The notes below the pieces were generated by a model. That model searched no databases. It saw only the letters and a program-made list of their open reading frames with translations, and was not told the origin of the DNA. Positions 58,501 through 64,000 of a stretch of DNA of 64,000 nucleotides are shown in pieces. The translations under genes and the position numbers were made by a program. Positions within the stretch are counted from its first letter, which is position 1. Each line of letters begins with the position of its first letter. The stretch comes from Panicum virgatum. Lineage: Eukaryota; Streptophyta; Magnoliopsida; Poales; Poaceae. The stretch is taken from NCBI RefSeq assembly GCF_016808335.1, contig NC_053149.1:35728118-35792117 (forward strand). The letters are read 5' to 3'.

Positions 58501-60241
58501 ATACATTTGACTTGCTTCAAGTTATTAGTTTTTCAAATGTTATAGGTCTTTATACTCAGTAAATTTGGTACCAAGGTATGATTTTTGCGACACTAGTTGA
58601 TTGTTTCTTTAGGAGGTTGTTGCAGACTGCTAGAAATGTATATGGCACTTTTTATAATGTATAAGCATTTTCTATATGCTTTCATGCAGGAATTTATGCA
58701 AGAGATGTCACAGATGGACGAAAAGGTCAAGTCCTTAGTGAGCTTTGGTTTTCCAGAAAGTAAAGCCAAAATGGCTATTACTAGATGTGGTATGTGCCAG
58801 CATTGATGTTGCTGCAAATGTAGACGGTGTTTGATGTTCATGCAACTAACTTATTCTTTCTGTTTTATTTTGATATTACTCAGGGCAGGATGCAGATATA
58901 TTTGTTTTACTTGATGCGATCTGCGCTTCAGAGGTTGCTGGAGCTGGTCACTATGAGAGTTATGCAAACAATGAGGTACATTGTGGTTAAACTGTTCGAC
59001 TAACTCGAAAAATTGGTCTTTTGACCTAATGGAATGACACTTTCTTTGTAACTCTGCAGGACACAGGTTTGAATTCCTACAGTTCCTTTGGAAGAAGAAA
59101 GCGGATCAAGTTCATGGAAGAGAAGAAGAGAAAGGGGCAGCGATTTGGGGGTGGGGCACAAGGAAGTGGAGGGCCCATAGATGATAGAAATGATGAGGTG
59201 ATGCCTCTCCCAAACCCAATGATTGGATTTAACTTGCCAGGTGACAGGTCACGGTCAGTGGACAGACCCCTTCCCAAACAAGCTATTGGACCACCTTTTT
59301 TCTATTATGAAAATGTGGCCCTTGCTCCAAAAGGTGTCTGGCAAACTATCTCAACTTTCTTGTATGACATCCAGCCTGAGTTTGTGGATTCAAAATTCTT
59401 TTGTGCTGCTGCAAGGAAAAGGGGTTACATACATAACCTGCCAATTGAGAACAGGTCGCCTCTCATTCCCTTACCCCCAAAGATAATACATGATGCCTTT
59501 CCTCGTACCAAGCAGTGGTGGCCCTCATGGGACACAAGGAGGCAATTTAACTGCCTCCAGACGGTTGTATCTAGTGCAAAACTGACAGAACGGATTCGTT
59601 GTGAACTTGCAAACAGTGAAGATCCTCCATGCCCAAGAGTTCAGAAAAATGTCCTGGAACAGTGTAGGAAGTGGAACCTCGTTTGGGTTGGTCGGAACAA
59701 GGTCGCTCCTCTTGAGCCTGATGAGGTAGAATTCCTACTTGGTTTTCCCAAGGACCACACCAGGGGAATCAGCAGGACCGATAGATATAGATCCCTAGGT
59801 AATTCATTTCAAGTGGACACGGTTGCTTACCATCTCTCAGTACTAAAGCCCATATTTCCAAATGGCATGAACGTGCTCTCATTGTTCTCTGGCATTGGAG
59901 GAGCAGAGGTAGCTCTGCACAGGCTTGGGATCCGCATGAAGACGGTGGTCTCTGTTGAGAAATCTGAAGTAAACAGGACTGTCTTGAAGACCTGGTGGGA
60001 GCAAACCCAATCAGGAACTTTGATTGAGGTTACTGATGTCCAGAATCTAACTTCTGATTGGCTTGAGTCAACTATGAGAAGAATAGGTGGGTTTGACTTG
60101 GTAATTGGTGGTAGCCCATGCAACAATCTTGCTGGGAGCAATCGCCACCACCGCAATGGCTTAGAGGGTGAGCACTCTTGCTTGTTCTACCATTATGTCA
60201 GAATCTTGGATTGTGTGAAGTCAGTCATGAAGAGGATGTAG
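55596..60241 (+). CDS. DRM2: DRM-type de novo DNA (cytosine-5) methyltransferase, complete
   Basis: Eight exons join in frame: 55596-55601, 55888-56034, 56122-56233, 56327-56373, 56474-56629, 58690-58789, 58884-58975 and 59060-60241, giving 613 residues. All introns are GT-AG. The product has an acidic N-terminus (DLISDSDDGDEFDW), UBA domain 1 (about 60-104), an Asp-rich linker (116-156), UBA domain 2 (about 160-205), and a catalytic domain in the rearranged order typical of DRM: ENV motif (about 304), GNSF (467), then the cofactor motif FSGIGG (497) and the catalytic Pro-Cys (573-574, SPCNNLAGS). DRM enzymes methylate cytosine at sites guided by small RNA (RNA-directed DNA methylation) in the nucleus. 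The length is like other grass DRM proteins. The stop lies in a micro-insertion (see 60224-60271). The symbol follows the rearranged DRM family; a paralogue such as DRM3 is less likely because the key residues are kept. Confidence 0.93.
57733..57846 (-). repeat. SINE-like fragment in DRM intron 5
   Basis: On the minus strand GGGGGTTCAAACCCCCAC resembles a tRNA-gene B box as in plant SINEs, followed by GGAGCTTGGGCC. No A box or tail is clear. It may be another repeat. Confidence 0.35.
58133..58403. mobile_element. hAT-type MITE in DRM intron 5 (271 bp)
   Basis: It starts TAGGGGTGGAAACG and ends CTGCTTTCATCCCTA, an inverted pair typical of hAT MITEs. The flanks CTCACAAT and CTCTCTAT agree at six of eight bases, consistent with an old 8-bp target duplication. 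Confidence 0.7.
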
Positions 60242-60271
60242 TTCAAAAAAAAAAAGTCATGAAGAGGATGT
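60224..60271 (+). repeat. Poly(A) micro-insertion with 16-bp target duplication at the DRM stop codon
   Basis: GTCATGAAGAGGATGT occurs at 60224-60239 and again at 60256-60271. Between them lie 16 bases, AGTTC plus eleven A. This is the form of a severely truncated retroposon with its target duplication. It creates the TAG (60239-60241). Without it the frame would read on two codons to TAA. Confidence 0.8.
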
Positions 60272-61342
60272 GGTCTTAAGTTACTGTTGTACAGAAACAG
60301 AAGTGCATGCAGCAGCACAGCACCATTTTGGATATGGGAGACTAAATTTGCTCAACCCGAGAAAGTTGAGTTCTATATATTGTAGAATACTGCATTGCTG
60401 TGGATCAAGTTTCCTCCCAGCAACAGGTTACGTTGTAGTGCATTTCTGGGAGTACTCAAGGCCATGGAAGATTTTACTTTTTTGTCTTTTGCTTTCTATT
60501 GGTACATGGCCGCTTGTTAGCAACCAGAGTCCATAATGCTTTGTAGTGGCTTTAAAGCTCTATTTACCTGCTACATGTACAAAGGCGACCTGCATTGCTG
60601 TGGTTTCAGGAAACAGAATAGTTTTCTGTGCAGATCGCTGACAAAGATTCAGATTTTCTGACAGCTACTCCAATATGCATGCATGTGGAGGTGAGCTTTC
60701 CGGCAGCTGACTGTTTGCTTCATGAGCAGACTGCCTTATGATCTCGAGGTGAAGTTTGTGTCGTTCTCATGATACTTGAAAAAGGGTGCTTTGTTAGCCC
60801 TTTCAAAGTAAAACAAATGTGAACTTTAACTAGGAACGGATAAGAAAATGCAGGAACGCAGTGCTCTTAAATTCTTGATCTGCTTTCCGCTAACCTTCAA
60901 TATACTAAGATGTTCAGTAAAAGTTGAATTTCATACCTGTATATATTTGTGTGTCTGCCTGAACTGTTCTGCGTTTCTCACATATTCCCGTAGAGCTATT
61001 TGGAGCCCAGTGTTGCTGCTGCGTTTCTTTTTCGGTGCTAGTGGCATAAGCTTGAACATTGATCATCCATTGTGTCTCCCAGATGGGCTTGAAGAGGTCG
61101 GAACGTATGACAAATAAGGTTCCCCTAAGAAAGACAATGCGACTGACATGATTTGCCCAGCCACAGGTGACCTCCCATCCCGGCCGGAAGAGTCTAGAAA
61201 GTCCTAGAAAAGACTTTGTCGTCTAGATCAAACTAAGCAAATAGAGTTTCTGTAAACGCGATACCTATTCTCGATCTCCTACTAAGATCTGAGTATTTGC
61301 TTTCCAAGCCATATTAAGTATGGCGTGCGTATATATAATTAT
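60272..61342. other. DRM 3' flank, probable 3' UTR and intergenic
   Basis: No gene is seen. Several A-rich words could serve for polyadenylation but none stands out. Confidence 0.5.
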
Positions 61343-61560
61343 GAGTAAAATGCGCCACTGGCTCTTAAACTTTCTTGGGTGTGTCATCCCGGTCCACAAA
61401 CTTTTATGGGTGTGTCATCCCGGTCCACGAACTCCTAACGGGTTTCTAATCAGTCCATAACGGATCCAGGTGGTCTAATCTTTACTCAAAAACCACCCTA
61501 CAACTTTGTTTCTTGATAGAAATGTCCCTCCACCGAAAATCAATCTAATCTACCGATCGT
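61343..61560. repeat. MULE left terminal inverted repeat
   Basis: It contains GTGTGTCATCCCGGTCCAC twice within 45 bp. It pairs with 63552-63768. Confidence 0.9.
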
Positions 61561-61722
61561 TCCTTCTGTTCGCTCGCCGCCGCCGCCGCCGCTTCTTCTG
61601 CCGCCCGTGACTGTTCGCGTGCGGGCACGCGACGCGCGCGAGAGGCGAGCGCGCCTGGCGGGAAGGAGAGTGCGGCGAGCGCGGCGGGCAAGAAGGCGAG
61701 GTGGGTAGTGTGGCGGTTGACC

Positions 61723-61768
61723 ATGGCGGCGCGATTGCGCGGCAAAAGGCATCCTGCGCCGGTGTACA
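61723..61768 (+). other. Possible first exon inside the MULE
   Basis: ATG at 61723 opens MAARLRGKRHPAPVY and is followed by a GTAAGT donor at 61769. No link to the downstream exons can be shown, so this is tentative. Confidence 0.3.
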
Positions 61769-62597
61769 GTAAGTACCTTCATCCCTACGTTGGTGATTGT
61801 GATCTGAGTTCAAGTTGAAAGCAAAGGATCGGAGAAGACAGCATGCATGCGAGTAAACTAGAGAGGAGCGGCGCCAAGGCGCGAGGCCTCTGTCCCCGGG
61901 CGTGGTGTCAGTGCACCTTCAGCGCCGCTGCTCCCGATGGCTGCGTGCGTGCATGGTCTAGTCGATCGTCTAGTCGATCGCAGGAGAATGGATTCTTGCC
62001 TCCGTTCTCTGTTAATTTTCCTAACTCTGCAACCGCATCGGCACATGATTCCCTGCCGGACCCTCCGTTTTGCATTTACAAGTTATAGTGATTACTTGCG
62101 CCGCCATGCTCGGACCGCAGGGATCACCTGCCTCGCCGCCTTGGGGTCGCTGCCTGAAGACACAATCTTCACCACCTCCGTGTTCGACAGCACGTCCCAA
62201 ATCTGCACCACATTTATTTTCGCAAGCATTTTTTTCATCACTCTGTTCTACTAGTATAGTCTAATATTTTCTGTACTATTCTGTAGACGAATCAGATCTA
62301 TAGAATAATGCATGGTTAAATAGGTGACAGTGATGGATGTATCGGTTTCAAAAGTTCAGTTAGCAGTCGTTTTTCTTTTATCATAAAGGCTTTATCCTAC
62401 TGAAAATGAGAAACAATAAAGATTTTCCAGCTAGCGTAAAAGCACAAATCCTTATCAGCTAAACCTTCTGATAGGTTGCATTTGTAATCACTTAAATTTT
62501 TGCTTTATATGTAACTGCATGCCATCCAATTTTTTTCATTATATGTAATCACTTAAATTTGTGTTGGTCAGGTAGGTGACATCGGGGATCAGTCACT

Positions 62598-62990
62598 GAA
62601 AATGAGATTCCAGATCCACTTAACATTTCATCCACTCAACCACCACCATTTGAAGACTTGACACAAGCTAGTACCACAGTGCTTTCTCAAATGCTTGGAG
62701 AGGTCAGTTATTTAACTCATACATTCATTGTTGTCTTATTTCTAACATGAAATCTTCATTGGCTCTATTTTCTATCACAGGAAACTTTAGAGAGTTCACT
62801 GTCACAACCTCAAGGGCCTCTACCAGATCCAACCTTTATCCTATCTAACCAGCTAGTCGAACGACCAATTCCGCTTACTACAAGCACAGTTGCAGGCCGG
62901 GTTGCATTAGCCAAAAAGAGGAAAGCATCCACAAGTGCGAAGACAGCTGCCAAGAAGACAAGTGGAAGAGGAAGAGGAAGGCCATCATGA
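62598..62990 (+). CDS. MULE-borne gene fragment with AT-hook-like C-terminus, unrecognised
   Basis: Two exons join in frame. The first (about 62598-62702) reads ENEIPDPLNIS and ends SQMLGE; a GT-AG intron (62703-62780) follows. The second (62781-62990) begins ETLESSLSQ and ends in a basic tail AKKRKAS, then SGRGRGRPS and TGA. GRGRGRP resembles the AT-hook core that binds AT-rich DNA. The upstream exons are not clear; a stop lies just before the start given. I do not recognise the protein. It may be a captured host gene end or a MULE protein tail. Confidence 0.45.
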
Positions 62991-63551
62991 TAATATATGT
63001 ATTTAATGAAATGCTAGAACGTATCAGTATCTATGCACTATGTTAAGATTTTACCTCTATGAACTATGTTAAGATCATCAGCATGTTTATTATATTGGTT
63101 GGTTGAACAAAGATGGTTAAAAGTGAGATCCAATTCTGTTAACTTAACTTACCTGAATGTGAAAGAATCAAGCATTACCTCATCGGTGTTTCTTTAAACT
63201 GGTTTTTAAATTCCTTTTTAGATGTTGACAGCCTTGCAAGTATGGCAAAAAGGTGCGTGGCCAAGTGCAGTACTCCACTCCTGTGAGTTTTAATTTGTAG
63301 CTGTCTCGGTGTCTGCATGCACAACAAATATTCCACGTACGTTCCTTAGCAGCTGGGATGGCCTTCGGTATGGCCTTGACCAACGACAGCAGCACGGACG
63401 TGATGGCCAATGAATGGAGAGACATACCTGATTTGCATGCTCTGAGTTGTGACTGCAGCGAGCGAACGTGCGCAGAGGGAAGCAAAACGCAAGCGAGCGT
63501 GCGAGCGAACGTACGCAGAGGGAGACAAACCTGCACGCGATGGGAGAGGAA

Positions 63552-63768
63552 ACGATCGGTAGATTAGATTGATTTTTGGTGGAGGGACATTTCTATCGAG
63601 AAACAAAGTTGTAGGGGGTTTTTGAGTAAAGATTAGACCACCTAGATCCGTTATAGACTGATTAGAGACCCGTTAGGAGTTCGTGGACCGGGATGACATA
63701 CTTTAAAAGTCTATGGACCGGGACGACACACCCAAAAAAAGTTTAAGGGCCGGTGGCGCATTTTACTC
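63552..63768. repeat. MULE right terminal inverted repeat
   Basis: It pairs with 61343-61560. Just inside, at about 63455-63525, GCGAGCGAACGT plus CGCAGAGGGA occurs twice. Confidence 0.9.
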
Positions 63769-63777
63769 TATAATTAT

Positions 63778-64000
63778 ATATTGCGCTTTGTTAATTGTGT
63801 GTACGGGCTCTCCTGCTCATGGTTCTTCCATTTGTTGGAAACGCCAGACGATGGCATAGTTTGCTCCGTCATGGCCCCAAATTGCTTTCAGTTGTTGGAT
63901 TTATTTCCACGTCAGCTAGTCAAAATCCCACTAAGCGTTGGTATTCACGTCTACTTATTTTGACGCCTTCTACTGCTCCTACTCATCATAGAGTTTAGAT
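63778..64000. other. Right flank of the MULE
   Basis: I see no feature here. The window ends inside it. Confidence 0.4.

Larger units (their letters stand above)
61343..63768. mobile_element. Mutator-like element (MULE), 2,426 bp, non-autonomous
   Basis: The terminal inverted repeats are 218 bp (61343-61560) and 217 bp (63552-63768). They start GAGTAAAATGCGCCAC and match throughout with scattered differences. TATAATTAT stands on both sides (61334-61342 and 63769-63777), a perfect 9-bp target duplication. Long inverted repeats and a 9-bp duplication define Mutator-like elements. The inside carries a GC-rich 5' part, a spliced reading frame (62598-62990) and no transposase, so it may be a Pack-MULE-type carrier of captured sequence. 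Confidence 0.9.

Noticed and set aside
61540..61813. Arg/Ala-rich minus-strand frames at the MULE left end
   Set aside because: Triplet-rich GC sequence open in all three minus frames; no splice or motif support.

Overview
The window is plant nuclear DNA, most likely from a grass. It carries large chromovirus, Tat- and Athila-type Ty3/gypsy elements, a BARE/Angela-type copia LTR, Stowaway and hAT MITEs, a Mutator-like element, and GT-AG introns in GC-rich genes. About 49 kb on the left is a nested heap of retrotransposons. The right 15 kb is a genic island with two host genes, trimmed by smaller transposons.

Layout. 1-8998: chromovirus A1 (+), its left LTR cut by the window edge. 8999-15333: degraded element E, split by a non-autonomous Athila-like element F (-). 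15334-19820: 3' part of a Tat-type element D, with an intact five-exon gene on the strand opposite to its gag and a 121-bp tandem repeat array. 19821-31960: second chromovirus A2 (-), nearly complete. 31985-40007: Tat-type element B (-), with its own opposite-strand gene. 40008-41431: an LTR and gag 5' end that may be the missing front of D. 41432-49070: related Tat-type element C (-), its outer LTR split by a copia solo LTR.

Genic part. At 49070 the nest stops inside the first exon of a gene for an RNase P/MRP Rpr2-Rpp21-like zinc protein (49071-51781). Then come a Stowaway MITE containing a solo LTR (53547-55220), a complete eight-exon DRM-type de novo DNA methyltransferase gene (55596-60241), and a Mutator-like element with 218-bp inverted repeats (61343-63768).

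How it fits together. The transposons are the kind of target DRM silences through RNA-directed DNA methylation, and transposons lie upstream, inside and downstream of the DRM gene. The broken reading frames of A1 and A2 carry a signature of methylation decay: the six premature stops that can be compared between them are all C-to-T changes in CAG (CHG) context. The most unusual signals are the intact opposite-strand coiled-coil gene in D, the intron shared by both chromovirus gag genes, and a poly(A)-bearing micro-insertion flanked by a 16-bp duplication that supplies the DRM stop codon. Everything was read by eye. Element lineages are family-level calls without a database search.
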